From positions 1 through 60,521 of the forward strand of contig JAOTYE010000022.1 of the NCBI GenBank assembly GCA_029862045.1: a DNA stretch of 60,521 nucleotides, written 5' to 3'. This stretch comes from Gammaproteobacteria bacterium. Lineage in GTDB: Bacteria > Pseudomonadota > Gammaproteobacteria > Steroidobacterales > Woeseiaceae. Below are positions 17,692 through 26,573 of the stretch, piece by piece (within the stretch, counting starts at the first letter, position 1; each line of letters starts with the position of its first letter). Position numbers and translations under genes: made by a program. The notes below the pieces were generated by a model. The model was not told the origin of the DNA. It saw only the letters and a program-made list of their open reading frames with translations, and ran no database searches.

Positions 17692-18903
17692 ATGTTCGAA
17701 CAACTCGGCTCGATTCACCCGCTTCTGCCACCCGTCGCCGGCGTACTGGCGCTGCTTGCGGGTGCGGTTGTCATCGACCTGATCGCCAAACGCCTACTGG
17801 TCGGTACTGTCCGTGCGTTCGCCAAACGATCCAGCTTCACATGGGATGACGCGCTGGTCACGCACAATGTCATCGGTCGTCTCGTGCAGGTGGTGCCGGC
17901 GCTGATCGTATTTGTCGGCGTGCCGTTCGTCCCCGGTCTGCCGGAAGGCGCTGAGCAGCTTATGCGCAACGTCGCGATGGGCTACATGGTATTGATGTTG
18001 ACGCTTGCGCTGACTGCCATGCTCAGCGCAGCAAACACGATCTACGCGGCCTCGCCAGTCGCAAAGGATCGTCCGCTAAAGGGATTCGTGCAACTCGTGC
18101 AGATTGTCGTCTGGATTTTCGGCGGCATAATGATCATAGCGGCTGTGCTGGACCGTTCACCGCTGTTGCTACTCAGCGGTTTCGGGGCGATGACCGCTAT
18201 CCTGCTGCTGGTATTCAAGGACACGATCCTGTCGCTGGTTGCCAGCGTGCAGCTCACCGCGCAGGACATGGTTCGTGTCGGTGATTGGATCGAGATGCCG
18301 CAGTTCGGCGCAGACGGTGACGTGGTCGACGTGCAACTCCACACCGTCAAAGTGCAGAACTGGGACAAGACGATCACGACGATCCCGACGCACCGGTTAA
18401 TCACCGACTCGTTCAAGAATTGGCGCGGCATGTCGCAGTCGGGCGCCCGGCGGATCAAGCGCGCAATTTATGTCGACGTGTCGTCGATCCGCTTCCAGAC
18501 GCAAGACGAAGTTGATCATTTCACACGTTTCGCACTACTGAAGGACCACATTGAGAACAAGGAACAGGAACTGGCCGACTACAACGAGGGACTCGCGACC
18601 GAGGTGGACTCTGAAGTGAATAGACGGCGGCTTACGAACGTTGGCACTTTTCGCGCATACGCGTACAACTATCTAAAGAACCACCCGAAGATCCACAAAG
18701 GCATGACGCTGATTGTTCGTCAGCTCGGCCCGGGGCCCGAGGGACTGCCGTTGGAGATTTACTGCTTCACGAACACGACCGAATGGGCTGTCTACGAAGA
18801 CATCCAGTCGGACATCTTCGATCACTTGCTGGCAATCGTGCCGGAATTCGGGCTGCGTCTATATCAGAAACCGGCGGGTTCCGATTTGGCGAACCTCAAA
18901 TGA
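17692..18903 (+). CDS. MscS-family mechanosensitive channel, YbdG-like
   Basis: A 403-residue inner-membrane protein. About five hydrophobic segments lie in residues 10-185; the last (about LLLLSGFGAMTAILLLVFKD) is the pore-lining helix, followed by the MscS beta domain VRVGDWIEMPQFGADGDVVDVQLHTVKVQNWD and PTHRLITDSFKNW. The large cytoplasmic C-terminus with RRIKRAIYVDVSSIRF and LPLEIYCFTNTTEWAVYEDIQSDIFDHL is typical of the YbdG/miniconductance subgroup. It opens under membrane tension to release osmolytes. ATG 17692 is preferred; a TTG at 17647 would add 15 residues and overlap the putative promoter. The stop codon is followed within two bases by tRNA-Pro-like element 2. Confidence 0.88.
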   Translation: MFEQLGSIHPLLPPVAGVLALLAGAVVIDLIAKRLLVGTVRAFAKRSSFTWDDALVTHNVIGRLVQVVPALIVFVGVPFVPGLPEGAEQLMRNVAMGYMVLMLTLALTAMLSAANTIYAASPVAKDRPLKGFVQLVQIVVWIFGGIMIIAAVLDRSPLLLLSGFGAMTAILLLVFKDTILSLVASVQLTAQDMVRVGDWIEMPQFGADGDVVDVQLHTVKVQNWDKTITTIPTHRLITDSFKNWRGMSQSGARRIKRAIYVDVSSIRFQTQDEVDHFTRFALLKDHIENKEQELADYNEGLATEVDSEVNRRRLTNVGTFRAYAYNYLKNHPKIHKGMTLIVRQLGPGPEGLPLEIYCFTNTTEWAVYEDIQSDIFDHLLAIVPEFGLRLYQKPAGSDLANLK

Positions 18904-18904
18904 G

Positions 18905-19056
18905 TTGGTCGGGGTGAGAGGATGGAACGGCAGCTGCACTGCCTCGCCTGCGGCGTCTGTCGACCGGCTGTGCCGGTCTCGGTGCGAACTGTATTCTCCG
19001 TGCGCCGATGTTATCGGTCGGTGCGTGGCTCCGACTGAGTGGGCCCCTGCCTCCCG
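18905..19056 (-). repeat. tRNA-Pro-like element 2
   Basis: Same layout as the element at 17209: TTGGTCGGGGTGAGAGGATG, then different small-loop hairpins (GGCAG/CTGCC; GACCGGCTGTGCCGGTC), the shared string TCGGTGCGAACTGTATTC, and the shared end GGGCCCCTGCCTCCCG. The hairpin sequences differ between copies while the flanking strings are kept. It starts right after the MscS-type stop codon. Confidence 0.65.
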
Positions 19057-19365
19057 CTTCCAGATCGCGGATGTTAACTGACTGTTTTTATTGATCAATC
19101 GGGAGGCGTCCACGGACAAGATTGCAGTACCGCGCACAACGATGCAGGACTGTGTCCCGCAAAAGTCCCGCAGTCTTTCGATTTGCAGGCCGCTCGCAAA
19201 TGTTCACTTTCGGCCAAAGACGAACGATCAGACACATCTGGCTTGGCAACTCTGTTCGGTAATTACGAATTGAATGTTTGCCTTCAAATCATCATGGTCA
19301 CATGGCGGATTTCCATGACGTTCCTCGATGCGCTGGGTGCCTTTGGAGCGGAGGATGTAGCAAAG
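19057..19365. other. Noncoding region upstream of the P460 gene
   Basis: No gene is supported. An upstream extension of the P460 frame (from 19183) lacks a ribosome site and does not look like a signal peptide. GGAGG at 19350-19354 belongs to the gene at 19366. Confidence 0.45.
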
Positions 19366-19869
19366 ATGCGTAACATAAAGAAGCTAGTCTATTGCGTCGT
19401 TGCCCTGTTGGCGGCGAGTATTTTGGCACCGGATTTCTTGTTTGGCCAATCCCAGCTGCCAGTTGCGTATCCAGACGGCTATCGTGGCTGGGAGCGCGTG
19501 AAGTCCATGGTCATTCTCGAGGGACATGAGCATTTCGAAGCATTCGGAGGATTTCACCACATCTACGCCAACGAGCAAGCAGTAGTAGCTTTAAAAGATC
19601 AGGTAGCTTTCGCGGATGGTGCGGTTCTGGTCTTCGAGTTGTTCGAAACCATCACTGTAAACAACGCAATCGTCGAGGGCCAACGTCTTGTCATTGGCGT
19701 GATGGAGAAGGACTCTGAGCGCTTCAGTGCAAGCGAAAATTGGGGATTCGAAGATTTCAAAGAAGCCAATCCGCGACTGAGGATGGTAACCGACATGCGC
19801 GAGCAGTGCTTGTCCTGCCATGCAACCCAGAAGGCTAATGATTTCGTTTATACCACCTATCACCGATAG
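19366..19869 (+). CDS. Cytochrome P460-family c-type haem protein
   Basis: A 167-residue exported protein. Signal peptide about 1-25 (LVYCVVALLAASILAPDFLFG). The body matches the cytochrome P460 domain: PDGYRGWERVKSMVI near 34, HHIYANEQAV, and the C-terminal haem c site CLSCH near residue 149. Family members include hydroxylamine-oxidising P460 and many uncharacterised periplasmic haem proteins; the cross-linking Lys of true P460 cannot be placed with certainty here. ATG 19366 is chosen for the signal peptide and GGAGG at 19350. It is followed by an ATP-grasp gene and a DGC-domain gene on the same strand. Confidence 0.8.
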   Translation: MRNIKKLVYCVVALLAASILAPDFLFGQSQLPVAYPDGYRGWERVKSMVILEGHEHFEAFGGFHHIYANEQAVVALKDQVAFADGAVLVFELFETITVNNAIVEGQRLVIGVMEKDSERFSASENWGFEDFKEANPRLRMVTDMREQCLSCHATQKANDFVYTTYHR

Positions 19870-19901
19870 GGAGTTTCGACCGCAACTAAATAGTGGCTGG
19901 C

Positions 19902-21269
19902 ATGCATAGCGATGGCAATCGACAGCGCGATGACGCTGGCGGGCGGACCGACGTTGGGCCCGCCGGCCAGGTAGCGGATGTATTGAACCGCTCTTGCCAC
20001 TGCATCAACGTCGATACAGATGTCCTCCGGCAAACCCTTGAGACCCACCTCGGGAAGGCCGGAGCCTATACGCCTCTGCTGGAAGCTCACCCACACTTGC
20101 TCGCGGAGTCGCCTGTCTTCGTTTCTCGCGACCAGCTCGATCAGATGACAGAAATCATCGAGTCTATCGAGAGCGTCTTGGCACTAAAGGCTTACCAGGA
20201 CCTGGTGTTGGATTGGGCGCCAGAAATTGGTAGGCAAAGCCATGGATCGCGCGGTGTCTTCTTTGGCTACGATTTCCATCTCATGAACGATGGGCCCAAA
20301 CTCATCGAGATCAACACCAATGCCGGCGGTGCTCTGCTGGTTCTCCACCTTGCCAGCGCTCAGCAAGCTTGCTGCCCCGAGGTAGAGAATTTCATCGTCG
20401 GAAGCGTCAACCTGGCCATTCTCGAACAAGAGTTGATCGCGATGTTTCGCGCAGAGCTGCAGCTGCAGTTTCCCGGAAGGGAGTTAAGTCGGGTTGCTAT
20501 CGTCGACGAAGATCCGACCGAACAATTTCTCAGTCCGGAGTTCGTCCTCTTCAAACAAATGTTCGAGCATCACGGAGTCGATGCAACCATCGTGGGGCCG
20601 GATCAGTTTGCGCTTCGCCACGGGAAATTATTCGCAAACGGGCAAACCATCGACCTGGTTTACAATCGATTGACCGACTTTTACCTGCAGTCGGCGGCGT
20701 GCGCGGTCCTCCGCGAGGCATATCGGGATGATGCGGCCGTGTTCACTCCAAGCCCATACGCTCATGCGCTCTATGCCAACAAGCGAAATCTCACCGTGTT
20801 CTCTGATGCCGATCTCCTGGCACATCTGGGCATCGACGCCAACGTTGCGGAGGTCCTCTCTGCCGGCGTTCCGAGCACGGTGATGGTGTCCAAAGACAAC
20901 GCCGATTCATTATGGGCGAAGCGACGCCGCCTCTTCTTCAAACCGGTATGGGGCTTCGGTAGCAAGGGCACGTATCGAGGCTCCAAACTGACGCGTCGCA
21001 CCTGGCAGTCAATCATAGACTCCAATTACGTTGCCCAGGAGTTGGTTCCGCCGAGCGAACGTCTGCTGATCGTCGACGGCGATCGACGCACCTTGAAGCT
21101 GGATGTCCGCTGCTACGTCTATGACGGTGCAGTGCAGCTGCTCGGAGCGCGTATGTACCGCGGCCAGACGACTAACTTTCGGACTGACGGTGGGGGACTT
21201 GCAGCTGTGTTCACGGCCCCGATGACCACCGGCCTGGGGGTCTCTCGCGCAGTCGGTTTTACCAAGTGA
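19902..21269 (+). CDS. ATP-grasp-like protein of unknown function
   Basis: About 455 residues. The C-terminal half resembles an ATP-grasp ligase: RRLFFKPVWGFGSKGTYRGS near residue 345 (ATP-binding Lys and Gly-rich loop), YVAQELVPPSERL, and the late DVRCYVYDGAVQLLGARMYRGQT, which fits the metal-binding Asp/Asn strand. The N-terminal half (FHLMNDGPKLIEINTNAGGA and VAIVDEDPTEQ) looks like the preATP-grasp part. It should join a carboxylate to an amine or thiol; substrate unknown. The conserved region starts about 30 residues in, so the start (ATG 19902, GTG 19893 or a later codon) is uncertain. It ends 10 bases before the DGC-domain gene, with a shared ribosome site, so the two are surely cotranscribed. 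Confidence 0.7.
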   Translation: MHSDGNRQRDDAGGRTDVGPAGQVADVLNRSCHCINVDTDVLRQTLETHLGKAGAYTPLLEAHPHLLAESPVFVSRDQLDQMTEIIESIESVLALKAYQDLVLDWAPEIGRQSHGSRGVFFGYDFHLMNDGPKLIEINTNAGGALLVLHLASAQQACCPEVENFIVGSVNLAILEQELIAMFRAELQLQFPGRELSRVAIVDEDPTEQFLSPEFVLFKQMFEHHGVDATIVGPDQFALRHGKLFANGQTIDLVYNRLTDFYLQSAACAVLREAYRDDAAVFTPSPYAHALYANKRNLTVFSDADLLAHLGIDANVAEVLSAGVPSTVMVSKDNADSLWAKRRRLFFKPVWGFGSKGTYRGSKLTRRTWQSIIDSNYVAQELVPPSERLLIVDGDRRTLKLDVRCYVYDGAVQLLGARMYRGQTTNFRTDGGGLAAVFTAPMTTGLGVSRAVGFTK

Positions 21270-21279
21270 GGAGATGATT

Positions 21280-21774
21280 ATGGCTATGAGCACATCAACA
21301 CCGGATTTCTCAATCGAGGTTAGCGAAGTCAAAGGACTCTGCCCCGCCGGCGAGGTCTATGCAAAACAGAGTATCGCCGACAAGAAGATTCCCGTCTTTT
21401 CCTGCGAGGGAGCTTGCCTTCGCGGAGAAATAGCGCGTCTTGCGGCCAATATGGTAACGGATGAAGTGCCATATGCTCGCGGCTGCTATGGCGAGATGTT
21501 TTTGGTCCCTCATTCGAGTATGACGGCTTGGGTCAAGGGAGCCGAGCAGGTCGTTATGATTGACGGCTGTTTCTTGAAGTGTCTCGGCAGGGTTTTAGAA
21601 AATGTGATCGATAAAGAGAGAATTATCCACATCGACGCACATCCGCTATACAAGGAGTATTCGGACGTTTTTCTGTATACCGATGTCCCGGAAAAGACAC
21701 GTAACGAACTGGCCCGCAAGGTTGCCGACAAAATTCTTGAGAAGCTCAGGGAACAACAGGTAACGGTGAACTGA
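21280..21774 (+). CDS. Putative zinc-binding DGC-domain protein
   Basis: A 164-residue protein named for the DGC motif family: FSCEGACLRGEIAR near residue 45, YARGCYGEM near 70, and VMIDGCFLKCLGRVLENV near 95 hold the conserved cysteines expected to bind a metal. The C-terminus has a helix (KTRNELARKVADKILEKLRE). No signal peptide. GAGGAG at 21268-21273 is six bases before ATG 21280; the ATG at 21274 would be too close to that site. Role unknown; context with ATP-grasp and P460 suggests a metal- or haem-related modification path, which is only inference. Confidence 0.78.
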   Translation: MAMSTSTPDFSIEVSEVKGLCPAGEVYAKQSIADKKIPVFSCEGACLRGEIARLAANMVTDEVPYARGCYGEMFLVPHSSMTAWVKGAEQVVMIDGCFLKCLGRVLENVIDKERIIHIDAHPLYKEYSDVFLYTDVPEKTRNELARKVADKILEKLREQQVTVN

Positions 21775-21951
21775 AACGCGCCAGGCCAGATTCGCTGTAT
21801 GGATGGGCTGTCTTAGCGGGGGCCGGCACCTGCCGTACTCAGGCAGTGGCTGGCTGAATTGAAACACACGGTTGCAAGAACAGCGCGGATGTTTGCGGGG
21901 ACAGCATCAGTTGTAAATCTGAACTGAAGCCTGGAGTTACCCCGGCATAGG

Positions 21952-22242
21952 TTAGGCGGCCTGGCGCTTGACCTTGATCTCGACTTGGCGCCCGGTTTTT
22001 GCCAGGAGTTTCACGAGCATGTCGATACTGAAGCGATCGATCTTTCCTCGAACCAGATCGCTAACACGAGATTGATGGATACCAAGTAACTCGGCAGCTT
22101 CACTCTGCGTCAGACGCTGATCATGAATCAGTGTTTCGAGTTCCCGCATCAGCTGGGCACGCAGCTTTAGATTCTCCGCCTCCGAGGTGTCAAAGCCGAG
22201 ATCCTCGAACACATTGCCGCTGGATTTGGTCACGTTGCCCAT
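21952..22242 (-). CDS. XRE-family antitoxin (HigA-like)
   Basis: A 96-residue protein. The central part is a helix-turn-helix: LTQSEAAELLGIHQSRVSDL near residue 43-62, then VRGKIDRFSIDMLVKLLAKT, the usual pattern of the HTH antitoxins paired with Gp49/RelE-type toxins. The N-terminus (FEDLGFDTSEAENLKLRAQL) is also typical of this antitoxin group. It overlaps the toxin gene's 3' end by 13 bases, so toxin comes first, as in HigBA. It should neutralise the toxin and repress the shared promoter. Confidence 0.9.
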   Translation of the reverse strand: MGNVTKSSGNVFEDLGFDTSEAENLKLRAQLMRELETLIHDQRLTQSEAAELLGIHQSRVSDLVRGKIDRFSIDMLVKLLAKTGRQVEIKVKRQAA

Positions 22243-22565
22243 GGCTCATTCTCTTTGATCAACTTGATACGACGTCTCGCAATCTCAATGTCTTGCTTTC
22301 TCGTCTTCCGCGTCTTCTTCTGAAATGCATGCAGTACGTAAACGGCGTCGTCAAACTTTGCCACGTAGATCACCCGATACTGACCTTCATAGTGAATCCG
22401 AATCTCACGAACACCGCGGCCAACGGTTGGAACTGGCTTCCAGTTACTCGGATCCAGACCAGATTGCACACGGTCCAGTTGGTAGCCGGCTTCTCGTCGC
22501 GGTGCCCGCGGCAAGGCTCGTAAATCCTCAAGCGCCGAACCGACGAAAAAGAGTGGCTTTGTCAT
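22230..22565 (-). CDS. RelE/HigB-like toxin (Gp49 family)
   Basis: A 111-residue protein matching the phage Gp49-like/HigB toxin family: an N-terminal FVGSALEDLRALPRAPRREA, the central VGRGVREIRIHYEGQYRVIYVAKF and the late VYVLHAFQKKTRKTRKQDIE, which carries the basic/His residues of the mRNA-cleaving active site. Members cut mRNA on the ribosome. It is first in a two-gene operon with the antitoxin. The region upstream is very AT-rich compared with its surroundings, in line with a laterally acquired module. Confidence 0.9.
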   Translation of the reverse strand: MTKPLFFVGSALEDLRALPRAPRREAGYQLDRVQSGLDPSNWKPVPTVGRGVREIRIHYEGQYRVIYVAKFDDAVYVLHAFQKKTRKTRKQDIEIARRRIKLIKENEPWAT

Positions 22566-22584
22566 TAGGAATATATAGGTTTAA

Positions 22585-22606
22585 TGATAATTTATCAATA
22601 ATTATA
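22585..22606 (-). promoter_or_regulatory. Toxin-antitoxin promoter and operator
   Basis: TATAAT is read on the minus strand at 22606-22601, about 36 bases before the toxin start. Just downstream, TGATAATTTATCA (22585-22597) is a perfect inverted repeat with one central base, well placed for antitoxin binding over the transcription start. The -35 box is weak. Confidence 0.55.
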
Positions 22607-22752
22607 TATGACATAGCTGGTACGATTATTACAGCGTGTGGCCGTTGGGAAAGGAACTCGAGAATCCCCGCAAATCTCCCGCAAAGGGACTCCCGCAAGA
22701 GGCAGTGGCCTACCTGGGGGCGCTGTAAAGGATTGATCTGGAAAGGGAGAAA

Positions 22753-22835
22753 TTGGTCGGGGTGAGAAGATGAGCCGACCTTTGGTCGGCTTGTCGGCCA
22801 ACTTCGTTGGCCTCGGTGCGAACTTTGATTCAGTT
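22753..22835 (-). repeat. tRNA-Pro-like element 3
   Basis: Starts TTGGTCGGGGTGAGAAGATG like the two elements above, followed by two near-perfect hairpins with three-base loops (AGCCGACC-TTT-GGTCGGCT; GGCCAAC-TTC-GTTGGCC) and the shared string TCGGTGCGAACT. The distal GGGCCCCTGCC end is absent. It lies 78 bases from the intact tRNA-Pro gene. Confidence 0.6.
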
Positions 22836-22912
22836 CCATCTCCCGACCTGCATCCAGAAACAAAAAATCGGCTCCCCCTCTGGGTTAGAAGCCAATTTTT
22901 CTTATCCTGAAT

Positions 22913-22989
22913 TGGTCGGGGTGAGAGGATTTGAACCTCCGGCCCCTGCCTCCCGAAGGCAGTGCTCTACCAGGCTGAGCTACACCCCG
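22913..22989 (-). tRNA. tRNA-Pro (anticodon CGG)
   Basis: A 77-base cloverleaf on the minus strand with encoded CCA. Acceptor stem CGGGGTG/CACCCCG, D arm GTAGCTCAGCCTGGTAGAGC, anticodon arm CTGCC-TTCGGGA-GGCAG, T arm GGAGGTTCAAATCCTC. The anticodon CGG reads the CCG proline codon. Frames that cross it on the plus strand are spurious. Confidence 0.96.
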
Positions 22990-23098
22990 AACCGCGCGCA
23001 ATCATACACTTGCACACGATCGCGGGCCAGAGGAACATTCCCAAGTGTGAGAATCTTATCGGGCAGATCGATAGGCTGCCGGCAAAGGGGAAGTTCTG

Positions 23099-23893
23099 AT
23101 GGCGGGTATCTACAAAGAAGCAATTTTTGAAGGCAAAGTCGCATTCATAGCTGGCGGCAGCAGCGGTATCAATCTCCGTATCGCACAGCGGCTGGCTGAA
23201 CTCGGCGCGCGTGTGTCGATCATCAGCCGCTCGGAAGATAAAGTGCAGGCGGCTGTTGACAGCATCGTCTCGGTCGGCGGCACAGCGTTTGGCCAGTCGG
23301 CCGATGTGCGTGATCCGGAAGCAGTCGCCAAGGCGCTGCACGCCACCGCGGAACAGTACGACGAGATCGATATTCTGGTGTCCGGAGCGGCGGGAAACTT
23401 TGTCGCGACGGCCCTGGACATGTCGCCGAATGCGTTCAAGACGGTGGTCGATATCGACTTGCTCGGTACATTTAACGTGCTGCGGATCGGTTTTGAGCAT
23501 CTGCGCAAGCCGGGCGCATCGATCATCAATATCTCGGCCGGACAGGCGTTTGTGCCGATGATCGGGCAATCCCATGTTGGATCGGCCAAGGCCGGTGTGG
23601 ACATGCTTACAAAGAACCTGGCGATGGAATGGGGCCCGTCGGGAGTCCGTGTGAACTCCATTGTCCCCGGGCCCATCGAGGACACGGAGGGCATGGCCAG
23701 ACTGGCGTCGAACGAGAAGATCAAGCAGGCGTTTAAACAAACCGTGCCATTGCGCCGATACGGTAGCAAAGACGAGATCGCGGACCTGGCGGTGTTTCTC
23801 AGTTCCGACGCCGCAGCGTATATTACCGGCGCGATCGTTGTCTGCGACGGCGGACAGACGCTGTGCGGGTCAGGCGGCGTCAACGTCGGATAG
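23099..23893 (+). CDS. SDR-family 2,4-dienoyl-CoA reductase-like oxidoreductase
   Basis: A 264-residue short-chain dehydrogenase. The NAD(P) loop is FIAGGSSGINLRIAQRL near residue 16; the usual NNAG is replaced by VSGAAGNF near 91. The catalytic Tyr-x-x-x-Lys is replaced by SHVGSAKAGVDM near 160, keeping the Lys and Ser but not the Tyr. This is typical of peroxisomal-type 2,4-dienoyl-CoA reductases (family pattern HAGSAKA), so it probably reduces an unsaturated acyl-CoA. WGPSGVRVNSIVPGPI and the ending ITGAIVVCDGGQTL are also typical. AAGGGGAAG precedes the ATG. First gene of a four-gene operon with an aminotransferase, 3-hydroxyacyl-CoA dehydrogenase and thiolase. Confidence 0.85.
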   Translation: MAGIYKEAIFEGKVAFIAGGSSGINLRIAQRLAELGARVSIISRSEDKVQAAVDSIVSVGGTAFGQSADVRDPEAVAKALHATAEQYDEIDILVSGAAGNFVATALDMSPNAFKTVVDIDLLGTFNVLRIGFEHLRKPGASIINISAGQAFVPMIGQSHVGSAKAGVDMLTKNLAMEWGPSGVRVNSIVPGPIEDTEGMARLASNEKIKQAFKQTVPLRRYGSKDEIADLAVFLSSDAAAYITGAIVVCDGGQTLCGSGGVNVG

Positions 23894-23904
23894 GAGTGAA
23901 TAAC

Positions 23905-25217
23905 GTGTATCCGGATCAGTCATCAGAATCAGCCAGCCTTTACAAACGCGCAACACGCGTGCTCCCGGGTGGAAATACGCGACATGGCGTCCATTTTGCA
24001 CCGTATCCTATCTACCAGGCGACGGGTGACGGCTGCCGTATCATGGATGTCGACGGCGTGGAGCGCATCGACTTCGTGAACAACTGGTCGTCGCTGATCC
24101 ACGGTCACGCTAATAAGGCAATCACAGCGGCAATCGTCGCGCAGTCCGGAAAGCTGATGGCGATCGGCGCGCCAACGGAAGCCGAACTCGAGTTCGCGGA
24201 ACTCTTCGCCGAGAGAGTGCCGGGCATCGATCAGATTCGTTTTTCCAACTCCGGAACCGAAGCCGTACTGATGGCAATACGCGCAGCTCATGCTTATACC
24301 GGCAGAGCAAAGATCGCCAAGTCGAGGGTGCCTACCATGGCAAGATCGATTCGGTATCGATCAGCATCTCGCCGTCTCCGGAGGTGTGGGGCGACGCCGC
24401 GGCGCCCGCGTCCGTGCCGGCATTCGATGGAATACCGCCGCGTGTACTCGATGACACGATCGTGCTGCCGTTCAACGATGTCGAGTCGACCCGAAACCTG
24501 ATCAGCCGTAATGCTGATGAGCTGGCGGCGGTTCTGATCGATCCCCTGGTATCCAGAATGGCTTTTGTTCCCGCAAGCGCCGAGTACCTGACTATGATCC
24601 GTGAGCTCACTCGCGAGAAAGGCATCATGCTGATTTTCGACGAGGTGTTCTCGTTCCGGCTCGGATATCACGGCGCGCAGGCAGTCGTCGGTATCACGCC
24701 GGATCTGACAGCGTTGGGCAAGGTGATTGGCGGCGGTCTGCCCGTTGGCGCCACCGGCGGTTCAGCCGAAGTGATGTCGGTATTCGATGGATCGGGCGGG
24801 CAGCCCCGTGTCGAACATGCCGGCACGTATAACGCGAATCCGATGACGATGGCTGCAGGTCTGGCCTGCATGCGGCAACTGACGCCGGATGCGTACGAGC
24901 GGCTGCAGACGCTCGGCGAAAGACTTCGCGAGGGGCTTAGGGAAGCGCTCAAGATTGCCGGGTTGTCGGGGCAGGTGCTCGGTCAGGGTTCGCTAGTGGC
25001 GCTGGCATTCAACGACCGCCCGTTCACGAATTTTCGCGAGATGCAGAAGGGGCCGAAGGAGAACCAAGCTATAATCAGTCTGCATCGCTACCTGCTGAAT
25101 AATGGCGTGCAGATAGTTCCGTCCGGTTCATTCATCCTTTCCACGCCCATGACCGAAGCCGATATCGACTTCACGTTGGAAAAAGTGCTGGCGGGAATGC
25201 GCGAGATAGACAAGTAA
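23905..25217 (+). pseudogene. Class III aminotransferase (glutamate-1-semialdehyde aminomutase-like), frameshifted
   Basis: The gene reads as one PLP enzyme of about 437 residues only if one base is added between 24321 and 24322. Before this point the frame gives TRVLPGGNTRHGVHFAPYPI, FVNNWSSLIHGH and IRFSNSGTEAVLMAIRAAHAYTGRAKIAK; after it the other frame gives GAYHGKIDSVSISISPSPEV, IFDEVFSFRLGYHG (PLP Asp), ALGKVIGGGLPVGA (PLP Lys) and AGTYNANPMTMAAGLA. The expected Lys-Phe-Glu-Gly at the junction needs TTC where TC is present. Everything else is intact, so this is a recent mutation or a read error. GTG 23905 has AGGAG eight bases upstream. Its presence in a beta-oxidation-like operon hints at transamination of a beta-keto/amino acyl substrate. 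Confidence 0.85.
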
Positions 25218-25252
25218 GAGCTGCGAAAAATACGACAAGAGGTAAACGAACT

Positions 25253-26551
25253 GTGACTGAAATGAATTCGAAACAGTACATCGCGTTGGCGATGCGACAG
25301 GCCGCCGACGTTCCGGGAATTACGCCGGGAATCATAGGCCGCGACATAAAAAAAGTCGCTGTCATCGGTGCCGGAACGATGGGTGCAGGGATTGCAGTGT
25401 GTTTTCTGGGTGCCGGCATACGCACGGTTCTCATGGATCAATCGGAGGAAGCCCTCGCGAAAGGAAAAGCCACGATCGGAGGCGTCTTCGCCGCCGGCGT
25501 CAAGAAGGGGCGATTGACACCGGATCAGGCCGAGGGAATTCAGGTGCTGTTGTCGACGACACTCGACTATGCGGACTTGGCCGATTGTGATCTGATCATC
25601 GAGGCCGTGTTCGAGCGCATGGATATCAAGGAAGATGTATTCGGTCGATTGGGAAAGATAGCGAAAGACGGCGCCGTGCTCGCAACCAACACGTCCGGCC
25701 TCGATGTCGACCATATCGCGGCGGCCAGCGGTCGGCCGCACGATGTCGTCGGACTCCACTTTTTCTCACCCGCATACGTCATGCCGCTCCTGGAAATTGT
25801 GCGCGGCAAAGAAACGTCGCCCGAAGTACTGAAGACCGCGTTGTTCGCCTCGACGATTATCAACAAGATCGGCATTGTCGTGGCCAACTGTTTCGGCTTT
25901 GCGGCGAACAGGATGCTGCGGGGCTACGGGCGCGAAAGCGAGTTCATGTTGCTTGAGGGCGCAAATCCCGGGGACATCGATCAGGCGATCACGAATTACG
26001 GATTTCCGATGGGACCGTGTGCGATGGGCGACCTCGCCGGCATTGACATCAGCAATTTCGTGAACGACGCCTTGCGAGCGGAAGGGCTTGTGCCCGACGA
26101 TCCACGCCTGGGTGTCATGGGCAAGGCGCTGGCCGCCGAAGGACGGCTGGGCCAGAAAACCAAGGCGGGTAATTATGACTACGGTGAAGATGGCAGGACG
26201 CCGATTCCCTCGCCAAAAGTCCTGGAAATTCGTGATCGCGTGGCTGCCGAGCTCGGCATCGAAAAGCGCGAGATAAGCGAGGAAGAAATCGTCGAACGCT
26301 GCCTGCTACCGATTATCAATGAAGCCGCCAAGATTCTGGATGAGGGTGTTGTCAATAACACCGGTAGCATCGATCTCCTGTGGATCTACGGCTTCGGGTT
26401 TCCGGCGGCGAAAGGCGGGCCGGTCTATCAGGCACGAGAAATGGGCTACGAACAGGTGTTGAGTAAGTTGAACGCGTACAAGGACGCCGACCCACAATTT
26501 GGCGACGTGTATTGGGCACCAGCGGCGGCCCTACAGAAACTATTTAATTGA
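25253..26551 (+). CDS. 3-hydroxyacyl-CoA dehydrogenase
   Basis: A 432-residue NAD-dependent dehydrogenase like the second half of FadB/FadJ but standing alone. The Rossmann motif [17 protein letters not shown] is near residue 36, [15 protein letters not shown] segment ([16 protein letters not shown]) near 112, the catalytic His in [18 protein letters not shown] near 166, and the C-terminal domain has two helical repeats ([29 protein letters not shown]). It oxidises 3-hydroxyacyl-CoA to 3-ketoacyl-CoA. No enoyl-CoA hydratase half is present here. The start at GTG 25253 fits AAGAGG ten bases upstream; ATG 25262 is possible. The next gene is the thiolase that would use its product. Confidence 0.93.
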   Translation: MTEMNSKQYIALAMRQAADVPGITPGIIGRDIKKVAVIGAGTMGAGIAVCFLGAGIRTVLMDQSEEALAKGKATIGGVFAAGVKKGRLTPDQAEGIQVLLSTTLDYADLADCDLIIEAVFERMDIKEDVFGRLGKIAKDGAVLATNTSGLDVDHIAAASGRPHDVVGLHFFSPAYVMPLLEIVRGKETSPEVLKTALFASTIINKIGIVVANCFGFAANRMLRGYGRESEFMLLEGANPGDIDQAITNYGFPMGPCAMGDLAGIDISNFVNDALRAEGLVPDDPRLGVMGKALAAEGRLGQKTKAGNYDYGEDGRTPIPSPKVLEIRDRVAAELGIEKREISEEEIVERCLLPIINEAAKILDEGVVNNTGSIDLLWIYGFGFPAAKGGPVYQAREMGYEQVLSKLNAYKDADPQFGDVYWAPAAALQKLFN

Positions 26552-26573
26552 TTTTATTCTCGAGGAAAAAATA

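Noticed and set aside
22807..23130. Plus-strand frame containing a VGVRGFEPPAPASRRQ stretch
   Set aside because: This text is the translation of the tRNA-Pro gene on the opposite strand, a well-known spurious prediction.
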